Shown here: piece after piece, positions 15,931-23,217 of the stretch
Position numbering within the stretch: the stretch's first letter is position 1
Layout of the letters: each line of letters begins with the position of its first letter
Assembly (NCBI GenBank): GCA_027487905.1
Contig: JAIYCR010000009.1
Coordinates: forward strand, 1-33,803
Length of the DNA: 33,803 nt
Source: Rubrivivax sp.
GTDB lineage: Bacteria; Pseudomonadota; Gammaproteobacteria; Burkholderiales; Burkholderiaceae_C
Reading direction: 5' to 3'
Made by a program: the position numbers and the translations under genes
Notes under the pieces: generated by a model
What the model saw: only the letters and a program-made list of their open reading frames with translations
Databases searched by the model: none
What the model was told of the DNA's origin: nothing

Positions 15931-17238
15931 TCACTTCCTGCGGTCGATCACGCGGCGGGCCTTGCCCACCAGCGTGCGTTCGATGGATTCGGGGCCGCCC
16001 ACCACCACGGTGCTGGTCACGCCGATCAGGTTCTTGATGCGCTCGGACAGCTGGTGGCCGAGCGCCTGGCGGTCGGCGCTCGCCGCTGCCTGCGGCAGCA
16101 GTTCGCAGCGCACCTCCAGCGTGTCGAGCAGGCCCTCGCGGCTCACGATGAGCTGGTACTGCCCGGCCATGCCCGGCTGCTGCAGCACGAGTTCCTCGAT
16201 CTGCGTGGGGAAGACATTCACCCCGCGGATGATCAGCATGTCGTCGCTGCGGCCGACGATCTTGCCCATGCGGCGCATGCTGCGCGCGGTGGGTGGCAGG
16301 AGCCGCGTGAGGTCGCGGGTACGGTAGCGGATGATGGGCAGGGCTTCCTTGGTGAGGCTGGTGAACACCAGTTCGCCCTCGGCACCGTCGGGCAGCACCT
16401 CGCCGGTTTCCGGGTCGATGATCTCCGGGTAGAAGTGGTCTTCCCAGATGACCGGGCCGTCCTGCGTCTCCACGCATTCGCTGGCCACGCCCGGGCCCAT
16501 CACCTCGGACAGGCCGTAGATGTCCACCGCCTTGAGCCCGGCGGACTGCTCGATGTCGCGCCGCATGGCTTCCGTCCAGGGCTCGGCGCCGAAGATGCCC
16601 ACCTTCAGCGAGCTGTCGCGCGGGTCCAGGCCCTGGCGGCGCATCTCCTCGACGATGACCTGCATGTAGCTCGGGGTCACCATGATGATGTCCGGCTTGA
16701 AGTCGGTGATCAGCTGCACCTGCTTCTCGGTCTGGCCACCGCTCATCGGAATGACGGTGCAGCCCAGGCGTTCGGCGCCGTAGTGCGCGCCCAGGCCGCC
16801 GGTGAAGAGTCCGTAGCCGTAGGCCACGTGCACGATGTCGCCGGCCCGGCCGCCCGCCGCGCGGATGGAGCGGGCCACCAGGTTGGCCCAGTGGTCGATG
16901 TCCTGCCGGGTGTAGCCCACCACCGTGGGCTTGCCGGTGGTGCCCGACGACGCGTGCACCCGCACCACCTGCTCGCGCGGCACCGCGAAGAGGCCGAAGG
17001 GGTAGTTCGCGCGGAGGTCGGCCTTGGTGGTGAAGGGGAAGCGGGCAATGTCCGACAGCGTCTTCAGATCGGACGGGTGGACACCGCGCGCATCGAAGGC
17101 CTGGCGGTAGTGCGGCACGTTCGCGTAGGCGTGAGCCAGCGTGCGGCGCAGCCGCTCGAGCTGCAGCGCGGACAGTTCATCGCGGCTCGCCCGCTCGATG
17201 GGCTCGAGTTCTTCGGGGCGGGGCTGCAGCACGGGCAT
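15931..17238 (-). CDS. paaK: PaaK, phenylacetate-CoA ligase
   Basis: A 435-residue adenylate-forming ligase that converts phenylacetate, ATP and CoA to phenylacetyl-CoA, the entry step of the pathway. The ATP loop is SSGTTGKP (97-104). Other family marks are YGYGLFTGGLGAHYG, the IYGLSEVMGPG block, EDHFYPEIIDPETG, the hinge region YRTRDLTRL and the GRSDDMLIIRGVNVFPTQIEE motif that starts the C-terminal domain. Length is that of typical PaaK (about 430-440). An AGGAGGAG ribosome-binding site lies a few bases before the ATG. It is second in the operon, 45 bases after paaI. Confidence 0.97.
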   Translation of the reverse strand: MPVLQPRPEELEPIERASRDELSALQLERLRRTLAHAYANVPHYRQAFDARGVHPSDLKTLSDIARFPFTTKADLRANYPFGLFAVPREQVVRVHASSGTTGKPTVVGYTRQDIDHWANLVARSIRAAGGRAGDIVHVAYGYGLFTGGLGAHYGAERLGCTVIPMSGGQTEKQVQLITDFKPDIIMVTPSYMQVIVEEMRRQGLDPRDSSLKVGIFGAEPWTEAMRRDIEQSAGLKAVDIYGLSEVMGPGVASECVETQDGPVIWEDHFYPEIIDPETGEVLPDGAEGELVFTSLTKEALPIIRYRTRDLTRLLPPTARSMRRMGKIVGRSDDMLIIRGVNVFPTQIEELVLQQPGMAGQYQLIVSREGLLDTLEVRCELLPQAAASADRQALGHQLSERIKNLIGVTSTVVVGGPESIERTLVGKARRVIDRRK

Positions 17239-17283
17239 CGGGGTCTCCTCCTGTCGCTGAAAAACGGTGGACTGCGGCGGAGC

Positions 17284-17787
17284 TCAAGTGCCCGCAGGGA
17301 CGGCGCTGCGCCCCTTCATCCGGTAGCTTCGGCCCCGGAACAGCGCGATGGTGCTGCCGTCGTCTCGGGTGACGACCACGTCGTAGACACCCAGCCGACC
17401 CGTCAGCGACTGCTCCGAAGCCCGGGCGGTGAGCCGGTCGCCCAGGCGCGCCGGCGCGACGATGTCCACGCTGAAGCCGCTGGCCACGGTGAGCTCGTCA
17501 TAGGAGTTGCAGGCGAAGGCGAAGGCGCTGTCGGCCAAGGTGGTGATGAAGCCGCCATGGCAGATGTCGAAGCCGTTGAGCATGTCTTCCCGCACGGCCA
17601 TGGTGACGGTGGCCTCGCCCGGAGCGATGGCCGTCACCTGCATGCCCAGGCCCTTGGAGGCCCGGTCGTTGCGGAACATGCCTTCACGCACGCGCTCGGC
17701 GGTGGCTTGGGCATCGGGCTTGGTCACAGGAGGCTGGGTCATGCTGCGGGGCGCGACAGCCTCGGAAGGAGGCGCCGTCTTGTTCAT
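17284..17787 (-). CDS. paaI: PaaI, hydroxyphenylacetyl-CoA thioesterase
   Basis: A hotdog-fold thioesterase that releases CoA from dead-end (hydroxy)phenylacetyl-CoA esters and so protects the CoA pool. The family core is NGFDICHGGFITTLADSAFAFACNSYD (residues 71-97), with the HGG motif at 77-79 and an acidic residue at 86 in the catalytic helix. It is 167 residues from the ATG at 17787; an alternative ATG at 17742 gives 152, nearer the usual 140-150. Neither has a good ribosome-binding site. If the -10-like box upstream is used, the leader before 17787 would be only about a dozen bases. It is the first gene of the paa-liv operon. Confidence 0.93.
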   Translation of the reverse strand: MNKTAPPSEAVAPRSMTQPPVTKPDAQATAERVREGMFRNDRASKGLGMQVTAIAPGEATVTMAVREDMLNGFDICHGGFITTLADSAFAFACNSYDELTVASGFSVDIVAPARLGDRLTARASEQSLTGRLGVYDVVVTRDDGSTIALFRGRSYRMKGRSAVPAGT

Positions 17788-17790
17788 TAA

Positions 17791-17802
17791 CCGACCGGTC
17801 GG
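17791..17802 (-). promoter_or_regulatory. Candidate TetR-family operator in the paa promoter
   Basis: The sequence CCGACCGGTCGG is a perfect 12-bp palindrome ending three bases before the paaI ATG. Palindromes of this kind are typical of TetR-family operators. Its place between the -10-like box and the start codon would block transcription start when occupied. The TetR gene encoded in the same operon is the obvious candidate ligand. Confidence 0.55.
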
Positions 17803-17806
17803 ACGA

Positions 17807-17812
17807 ACTATA
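17807..17812 (-). promoter_or_regulatory. -10-like box of the paa operon
   Basis: TATAGT on the minus strand differs from the sigma-70 consensus TATAAT at one base and lies about 20 bases before the paaI ATG. No recognisable -35 hexamer is found at 16-18 bases, so the promoter is weak or needs an activator. Confidence 0.4.
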
Positions 17813-17837
17813 GGTGGAGTCCTGCTTCGGGTTCCCA

Positions 17838-17847
17838 GGGTTAACCC
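17838..17847. promoter_or_regulatory. GGGTTAACCC palindrome upstream of the paa promoter
   Basis: A perfect 10-bp palindrome, flanked by a further GGTTC/GAACC inverted repeat, lies between the GAF gene and the -10-like box of paaI. It could be an additional operator or part of a hairpin ending the GAF message; the sequence does not decide. Confidence 0.3.
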
Positions 17848-17889
17848 CGAACCGCTAAGCCAAGCCTTGCCGGCGGGGCTTGCGCTGGA

Positions 17890-18459
17890 TCAGAGGCCGC
17901 GGCCGGTGAGGGACTCGATGGGCAGACCCTCCAGATCCAGCGGGAGCCGGCCACCGAATTCGCGCCCCAGGGCCAGGCTGATCATCCGGGCGGCCCGCCG
18001 AAGATCGGCTTCGTCGTGTGTGGACCAGTGGCGGGGCTGCTCGTACTGCTCCAGGCAGACCACGCCGAAGGTGCGGCCGTTGAGCTGGAAAGCGGCATCG
18101 AGCAGGGAGCGCACGCCCATCGGGCGGAGGTAGTGGTCGCGGATGCCCTCCAGGCGCGGATCGGTCCAGGTGTCGTCGCTGCGGAACAGGCCGCGGCTGG
18201 CGAGCTGCCCGAGGTAGTCGGGCAGCACCTGCTCGTCCAGTGAATGGCCCGCCACGCTGCACGCGGGGTTCTCTGTGCTGGCGGCCAGGCAGGTCAGCGC
18301 CCGGGTGCCTGCAACGCCGTCCAGGCGCCACAGGGACGCCATCGAGCAGCCGAAGCGCAGGCGCAAGGCCCGGGCGGCCCGCTCGCGGTAGGCCGCCACG
18401 CTGGCGGGCCTTCCGTCCAGGTCCTGCTCGGCCCATCGAAGGCTCTTCCAAAGATCCAT
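17890..18459 (-). CDS. GAF-domain protein
   Basis: A 189-residue protein that consists almost wholly of one GAF domain: an N-terminal helix, then CSMASLWRLDG, LPDYLGQLASRGLFRSDDTWTDP, the MGVRSLLDAAFQLNGRTFGVVCLEQ core and a closing helix RRAARMISLALGREF. GAF domains bind small molecules such as cyclic nucleotides, haem or aromatics. No output domain is attached, so it is a free-standing sensor or an accessory protein; no function can be assigned. GAGGAG lies about five bases before the ATG at 18459. It is co-directional with paaI and ends 103 bases before it, so it might be transcribed into the paa operon. Confidence 0.8.
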   Translation of the reverse strand: MDLWKSLRWAEQDLDGRPASVAAYRERAARALRLRFGCSMASLWRLDGVAGTRALTCLAASTENPACSVAGHSLDEQVLPDYLGQLASRGLFRSDDTWTDPRLEGIRDHYLRPMGVRSLLDAAFQLNGRTFGVVCLEQYEQPRHWSTHDEADLRRAARMISLALGREFGGRLPLDLEGLPIESLTGRGL

Positions 18460-18647
18460 CCGAGCTCCTCGCGGAGGGGGGGCTTGCTGCACGCGCCCCC
18501 GTCGACGTCGACCGGCCGGTGCATCGCGAGCACCGGCTGCTGGTCTTGCGGCGCCTCGGCCACCGCGGAACTCCCTGGTATCAGTTTGTATGCGAAGCGC
18601 GTCCGGGCCGTGACACCTGTTTTCGTGACAAGGTCTTGACCGGCCCA

Positions 18648-18661
18648 GCGGGAAAACCCGC
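18648..18661 (-). promoter_or_regulatory. Small hairpin after the dienelactone hydrolase gene
   Basis: GCGGG-ttttCCCGC type inverted repeat (5-bp stem, 4-base loop) begins two bases beyond the hydrolase stop, in a 204-base gap that otherwise shows no gene. It lacks a T-run downstream and is only a weak terminator candidate. No convincing promoter for the GAF gene was found in the gap. Confidence 0.3.
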
Positions 18662-18663
18662 GC

Positions 18664-19377
18664 TCAGCCGAGGTGGCGTCCGAAGAAGCGCAGGCTGCGG
18701 TCCCAGGCCACGCCCGCCCAGGCGGCGTCGTACTGGGTGACGCCGATGCGGTCCGGGCCCTGGGCGGTCTCGTTGGCGAAGCCGTGGTAAGCCATGTAGC
18801 GATGGCCGGTGTAGGCCACCTTCGCTTCGGCCAGGCGGGCCTCCAGTGCGTCCACGCCCGCGATGGGGAAGGGTTCGTCCTGCTCGGCCCAGTGGGCCAT
18901 GACCGGCACGCGCACCGCCCCTGCATTGACGTACTCGAGCGGGGGGTAGCCATACCAGACGACGCCGGCGTCCGCCTCGGGCACCTGGGTCAGCGACAGC
19001 ACGGTGAGCGCGCCGCCCATGCAGAAGCCGGTGATGCCCACCTTGGGGCAGCGGGCCTTGAGGAACCGCACCGCGCCGCGGATGTCCTGCGACGCGGCCT
19101 CGCCGAAGTTCAGCCCGGTCATCAGGTGGTGGGCTTCCTCGGCCTCCACCGTGGAGCGGCCGCGGTAGAGGTCGGGCACCAGTGCGGCAAAGCCGGCCGC
19201 GGCCAGGCGGTCGGCCACGCCGCGGATCTGGTCGTTCAGTCCCCACCACTCCTGGATGACCACCACACCGGGCGCGCCGGCAACGCCGCCGGCGGGTTCG
19301 GCCAGATAGCCGGAGAAGGTCTGGCCATCGGGCCGGGTGATCTGCACGGGGCTGGAGGGGCGGGGCTTGCGGGGCAT
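18664..19377 (-). CDS. Dienelactone hydrolase family protein
   Basis: A 237-residue alpha/beta hydrolase of the dienelactone hydrolase type. The catalytic triad is visible as Cys119 in GFCMGG, Asp167 in EQDEPFP and His198 in YHGFAN; Glu43 in IQEWWG, which positions the cysteine in this family, is also present. Characterised members hydrolyse dienelactone in chlorocatechol breakdown, but many chromosomal copies have unknown esterase substrates; no chlorocatechol genes are nearby, so the substrate is open. GGAG lies five bases before the ATG at 19377. Confidence 0.9.
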   Translation of the reverse strand: MPRKPRPSSPVQITRPDGQTFSGYLAEPAGGVAGAPGVVVIQEWWGLNDQIRGVADRLAAAGFAALVPDLYRGRSTVEAEEAHHLMTGLNFGEAASQDIRGAVRFLKARCPKVGITGFCMGGALTVLSLTQVPEADAGVVWYGYPPLEYVNAGAVRVPVMAHWAEQDEPFPIAGVDALEARLAEAKVAYTGHRYMAYHGFANETAQGPDRIGVTQYDAAWAGVAWDRSLRFFGRHLG

Positions 19378-19429
19378 GGAATCTCCGTGGGCGTTGGGGA
19401 CAGTGAACGGCGGGGGCGTCGATCGGGGT

Positions 19430-20359
19430 TCAACGCGATGCCTGCGAAGTGTGCGCAATGTGCGCGACGACGTCACGCGCCATCATCACCGCGGCCTCCA
19501 GCGTCACCTCGCCCGCGGCGACGCGGCGCACCGCCTCGGCAGGGTCCACGGCTTCGAAGCGTGCCACCTCGCCGTCCTGGTTGACGGGCGTGGTCCCCGG
19601 CAGCATCCAGGCTTCGAAGAGGTCGATGTGCTCGACCAGCCAGCCATCGGACACCGGACGCTCGAAGCTCGCCAGGCCCGTGGCGCGAAGCCCGCGCAAC
19701 TGCTCCAGTCGCAGCCCGGCTTCCTCCCAGGTCTCGCGCTCCAGGCTGTCCGACGGGGTTTCCCCGGCGCCGCGCTGGCCCCCCATCAGCGTGTCCCAAA
19801 GGCCCGGGTCGGTGGCCTTGTCCAGTGCTCGCTGCTGCAGCCATTGCAGCGGGTGGCCATCCGGGTCGGCGGTGTAGCCCACCAGGTGCACCGCGAAGGT
19901 GATGATGCCCAGCGGCCGCACCGCGGCGCGCTCGATGCGCGCGTGCTCGGCTCCGGCGGGGTCCGTCACCGCCAGGGCTTCCCCCCGCCAGCGACCGCCC
20001 AGGCCCTGGGCGTTCAACCAACGGGCGCTGCGTTGCAGGGCATCGGAGAGATCGGCAGCCTCGGTGTCGGAGCCGACCTGCCACGCGGGCAGCTCGACCG
20101 TCGCGCCAGGGAAGGCGGGCGTTGGCAGCCCGGGGCGATGGGCTGGGCACCACGGCAGACCGGCCGATGCCAGGGCCTGGGCCAGGGCCGGCTCGATGGA
20201 GCCCAGTGGATGGCCCCGTGCGTCCAGCCACACGGCCCGAGGCGCCGCAGGCCGGTTGTGCGCCTGCTCCCGCAGCCTGGGGGTCAGCGGACGGAAGGCG
20301 GTTTCGAAGGCCGACGCGGCGGCGTCGAGCCCGGTGGGCGCTGCGGGTGCTTCAGACAT
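19430..20359 (-). CDS. Nudix hydrolase with N-terminal DUF4743-type domain
   Basis: A 309-residue protein. The C-terminal half is a Nudix domain with a complete Nudix box (residues 194-216: G-x5-E, then RETWEEAGL). The N-terminal ~140 residues resemble the DUF4743 region found before Nudix domains in the group that includes the fungal thiamine pyrophosphokinase partner and plant Nudix 20/24 enzymes, which act on oxidised thiamine diphosphates. That substrate is inference. The ATG at 20359 is the start; the open frame runs on upstream through the reductase gene as a shadow. It follows the glutathione reductase by 47 bases, so the two are probably co-transcribed. Confidence 0.87.
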   Translation of the reverse strand: MSEAPAAPTGLDAAASAFETAFRPLTPRLREQAHNRPAAPRAVWLDARGHPLGSIEPALAQALASAGLPWCPAHRPGLPTPAFPGATVELPAWQVGSDTEAADLSDALQRSARWLNAQGLGGRWRGEALAVTDPAGAEHARIERAAVRPLGIITFAVHLVGYTADPDGHPLQWLQQRALDKATDPGLWDTLMGGQRGAGETPSDSLERETWEEAGLRLEQLRGLRATGLASFERPVSDGWLVEHIDLFEAWMLPGTTPVNQDGEVARFEAVDPAEAVRRVAAGEVTLEAAVMMARDVVAHIAHTSQASR

Positions 20360-20406
20360 GGCGGCATTGTGGAGGGCCGTCTGCGCCGCCGCCTGTGGCG
20401 CGGCCC

Positions 20407-21807
20407 TCAACCCGCGCGGCGGGTCACGGTGCGCATCGTCACCAGTTCCTCGGCGGCCGTAGGGTGCACGGCCAGCGTGGCGTCCAGGTCGGCCTTGCGC
20501 AGGCCAGCCTGCACCGCGATGCCCGCGAGCTGGATCATCTCCCCGGCTTCCGGGCCGACCAGGTGCACGCCCAGCACCCGGTCGCTCGCCCGGTCGACGA
20601 CCAGCTTCATCAGCATGCGCTCGTCGCGCCCGGCCATGGCGGTCTTCATCGGCCGGAAGCGCGTCAGGTAGATGTCCAGTGCGCCATGGGCCTGCAAGGC
20701 CGCTTCCTCGGTGAGGCCGACGGTTGCGGCCTCGGGCGTGGAGAAGATGGCCGTGGGCACGCCGCTCAGTTGCACGGCCGTGGGCTTGCCGCCGAAGACG
20801 GTGTCGGCATAGGCATGGCCCTCGCGGATGGCCGCTGGCGTGAGTGCGACGCGTCCGGTCACGTCCCCTACTGCATGCAGCCAGGGCAGCGAGGTGGCCG
20901 AATGCGCGTCCACCGGGATGGCCCCGTCCGGGCCCAGCGTCAGGCCCAGGGCCTGAAGCCCCAGGCCGGCGCTCGCCGGTCGACGGCCGACGGCCCGAAG
21001 CACCGCGTCGACTTCCAGGGTCGTGCCGTCGGACAGCGTTGCCACCAGGGGCTGAGGGTGTTCGCCGTCGCCCTGTCCCCAGGCCGCGCTGCCGGACAGC
21101 CCCAGCAGTTCGGTGCCGCCACGCACCACCAGCCCCTGCGCCTGGAGGGCTGCCTGCAGGTGCGCGCGCATCTCGCCGTCGAAGCCGCGCAGGATGCCGT
21201 CGCCCCGTCCGATCAGCGTCACCTCGCTGCCGAGCTGGTGCAGCAGGCAGCCCAGCTCGAGTCCGATGTAGCCCGTGCCCTGCACCAGCACCCGCCGGGG
21301 CTGCCGGGGCCAGTCGAAGAAGTCGTCCGACGAGGCGGCCAGGGCGTCGCCGCCTTGCGCCAGGGGCGGCAGGAAGGGATGGCCGCCGGTGGCCACCAGC
21401 ACCTGCCGCGCCGAGATTTCCTCGCCCCCGGGCAGCAGCCGGACCCGCCGCTCGGCGCTCACCGTGGCGCGCGCCGCGACGACGGTGACGCCGGCCGCTT
21501 CCAGGTTGCGGGTGTAGACGCCTTCGAGCCGGGCCACCTCGGCGGCGACCCGCGCCTGGAAGGCCGGCCAGTCGAAGCGCTGCCCGGCCGGCAGCGTCCA
21601 GCCGAAGCCTGCTGCATCGGCGATCTCGCGCGGCACCCGGGAGGCCAGCACCCACAGCTTCTTGGGCACGCAGCCGCGGATCACGCAGGTGCCGCCCATC
21701 CGGTCGGCCTCGGCCAGCAGCACCCTCGCGCCGTGCTGGGAGGCCACACGCGCGGCGCGGACGCCGCCCGAGCCGCCGCCGATGACGCAGAGATCGAAGG
21801 TGCGCAT
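20407..21807 (-). CDS. gor: Glutathione-disulfide reductase
   Basis: A 466-residue FAD-dependent pyridine-nucleotide disulfide oxidoreductase that reduces GSSG to GSH with NADPH. FAD-binding GGGSGG lies near residues 10-15, the redox-active cysteines are Cys41 and Cys46 in GGTCVIRGCVPKK, the NADPH-binding segment is GTGYIGLE followed by an arginine-containing loop, GDVTGRVALTP binds FAD, and the C-terminal catalytic pair is His448/Glu453 in HPTAAEE. Length and motifs fit glutathione reductase better than lipoamide dehydrogenase or mercuric reductase. Transcribed divergently from the sulfate-binding protein gene across a 214-base gap; link to sulfur metabolism is contextual only. Confidence 0.92.
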   Translation of the reverse strand: MRTFDLCVIGGGSGGVRAARVASQHGARVLLAEADRMGGTCVIRGCVPKKLWVLASRVPREIADAAGFGWTLPAGQRFDWPAFQARVAAEVARLEGVYTRNLEAAGVTVVAARATVSAERRVRLLPGGEEISARQVLVATGGHPFLPPLAQGGDALAASSDDFFDWPRQPRRVLVQGTGYIGLELGCLLHQLGSEVTLIGRGDGILRGFDGEMRAHLQAALQAQGLVVRGGTELLGLSGSAAWGQGDGEHPQPLVATLSDGTTLEVDAVLRAVGRRPASAGLGLQALGLTLGPDGAIPVDAHSATSLPWLHAVGDVTGRVALTPAAIREGHAYADTVFGGKPTAVQLSGVPTAIFSTPEAATVGLTEEAALQAHGALDIYLTRFRPMKTAMAGRDERMLMKLVVDRASDRVLGVHLVGPEAGEMIQLAGIAVQAGLRKADLDATLAVHPTAAEELVTMRTVTRRAG

Positions 21808-22021
21808 GTTCTGCCCGTGTCGGGCGCTCCGAAAGATCGAGTGGGTGCCACGCGGGGCCGGCGTGCGGCCGATGCGCGGGCGGTGTGCCGTGTTCAGGGG
21901 TGAGGCTGGCGCTGTCGATCATGCACCGACCGCATCAGCAGCGTCGAAACGCTTCGTTTTCCGCCTGCACGGTCCTTCCTAGCATGGCCCGTCCTTCGAA
22001 TTCGACCTTGCCGGAGCCCCC
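21808..22021. other. Divergent intergenic region between gor and the first sulfate-type binding protein
   Basis: A 214-base region with no gene. The gor-proximal part is very GC-rich, while the part before the binding-protein gene is richer in A and T. TAGCAT at 21980-21985 is a possible -10 box for the rightward gene, with a poor -35, as expected of an activator-dependent promoter such as those of the CysB regulon. GGAG precedes the ATG at 22022 by five bases. Confidence 0.4.
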
Positions 22022-23095
22022 ATGCCGGAGCGCCCTTTCCGCCCCGACTTCCCCACCCGCCCCGCGCTCGCCGCCCCCGGGCGCCGCCGCTGGCTGGCAT
22101 CCACCGGTGCCGCGCTTGCCCTCGGTGGCCTGCTTCGACCCGCTGCCGCCCAGCGTTCCCTCTCGCTCCTCAACGTGAGCTACGACCCCACCCGTGAGCT
22201 GTATGCCGAAGTGAACAAGGCCTTCGCGCTGGAGTGGAAGGAACGCAGCGGCGACCACCTGACCATCCGCCAAAGCCACGGCGGTTCGGGCAAGCAGGCG
22301 CGCAGCGTCATCGACGGTCTCGACGCCGATGTCGTCACGCTCGCGCTGGCCTACGACATCGATGAACTGCACCAACGAGGCGGGCTGGTGCCGGCCGATT
22401 GGCAAAAGCGCCTGCCCCACAACAGCAGCCCTTACACCAGCACCATCGTCTTCCTGGTCCGCAAGGGCAACCCCAAAGGCATCCGCGACTGGGGCGACCT
22501 GATCCGCCCGGGTGTCTCGGTGGTCACCCCCAACCCCAAGACCAGTGGCGGCGCGCGCTGGAACTACCTGGCGGCCTGGGGTTGGGCCCTGCGCCAGCCA
22601 GGAGGCGATGCGGCGCGCGCGGAGCGTTTCGTGGCCGACCTCTATCGCAACGTGCCGGTGCTCGACGGCGGCGCCCGGGGCTCGCTGACCACCTTCACCG
22701 AGCGTGGCGTGGGCGACGTGCTGCTCAGTTGGGAGAACGAGGCGCACCTGGCCGTCAAGGAACTCGGCCCCGATCGCTTCGATCTCGTGCTTCCGAGCGT
22801 TTCCATCCTGGCCGAGCCGCCGGTGACGGTGGTCGATCGCAACGTCGACCGCAAGGGAACCCGGGCAGTGGCCACCGCCTACCTGGAATTTCTCTACACG
22901 GCTGCAGGCCAGGACATCGCGGCGCGCCACCACTACCGGCCCCGCAATGCCCAGGTGGCCGCGCGCCATGCCGCCGCCCTGGGTCGGTCCATTCCCTTGT
23001 TCACCATCGACGAGGTGTTCGGCGGCTGGACGCGTGCACAGGCCGCTCACTTCAGCGACCGGGGCAGCTTCGATCGCATCTTCACCCGCGGATGA
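22022..23095 (+). CDS. sbp: Sulfate ABC transporter substrate-binding protein
   Basis: A 357-residue periplasmic sulfate-binding protein. The N terminus has RRRWL, a hydrophobic stretch and an Ala-Gln cleavage-like site near residue 43; the arginines suggest possible Tat export. Family blocks are [49 protein letters not shown] and [17 protein letters not shown]. Residues known to bind sulfate in enteric Sbp are kept: the Ser-Gly-Gly of KTSGGARW (175-177) and the Trp of LSWENEA (237). It should deliver sulfate (or thiosulfate) to a CysTWA permease, whose genes are not in this window. Confidence 0.93.
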   Translation: MPERPFRPDFPTRPALAAPGRRRWLASTGAALALGGLLRPAAAQRSLSLLNVSYDPTRELYAEVNKAFALEWKERSGDHLTIRQSHGGSGKQARSVIDGLDADVVTLALAYDIDELHQRGGLVPADWQKRLPHNSSPYTSTIVFLVRKGNPKGIRDWGDLIRPGVSVVTPNPKTSGGARWNYLAAWGWALRQPGGDAARAERFVADLYRNVPVLDGGARGSLTTFTERGVGDVLLSWENEAHLAVKELGPDRFDLVLPSVSILAEPPVTVVDRNVDRKGTRAVATAYLEFLYTAAGQDIAARHHYRPRNAQVAARHAAALGRSIPLFTIDEVFGGWTRAQAAHFSDRGSFDRIFTRG

Positions 23096-23156
23096 CGGAC
23101 CGGTGGGCGGCGCGGGCCTTAGATGAAATGCGCATCAGCTAGCAGCGATTGGTTCG

Positions 23157-23185
23157 TTGGTGGACGGGCCGCCGCCGCCTAGAGT
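23157..23185 (+). promoter_or_regulatory. Possible promoter of the second binding-protein gene
   Basis: TTGGTG and TAGAGT are separated by 17 bases and lie about 33 bases before the GTG start of the downstream gene. Four of six bases match in each hexamer, so this is a modest sigma-70-like candidate. Confidence 0.35.
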
Positions 23186-23217
23186 GCCTCCATCCTGTTC
23201 GCCTTCCGGAGCTTCCC

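Noticed and set aside
14887-17790. Plus-strand open frame of 967 codons opposite paaA, paaK and paaI
   Set aside because: It spans three real genes with clear motifs on the other strand and its own translation has none.
19430-21922. Minus-strand frame of 830 codons that would fuse the Nudix protein to upstream sequence
   Set aside because: Only the part after the ATG at 20359 is Nudix/DUF4743-like; the upstream part is an out-of-frame reading of the glutathione reductase gene.
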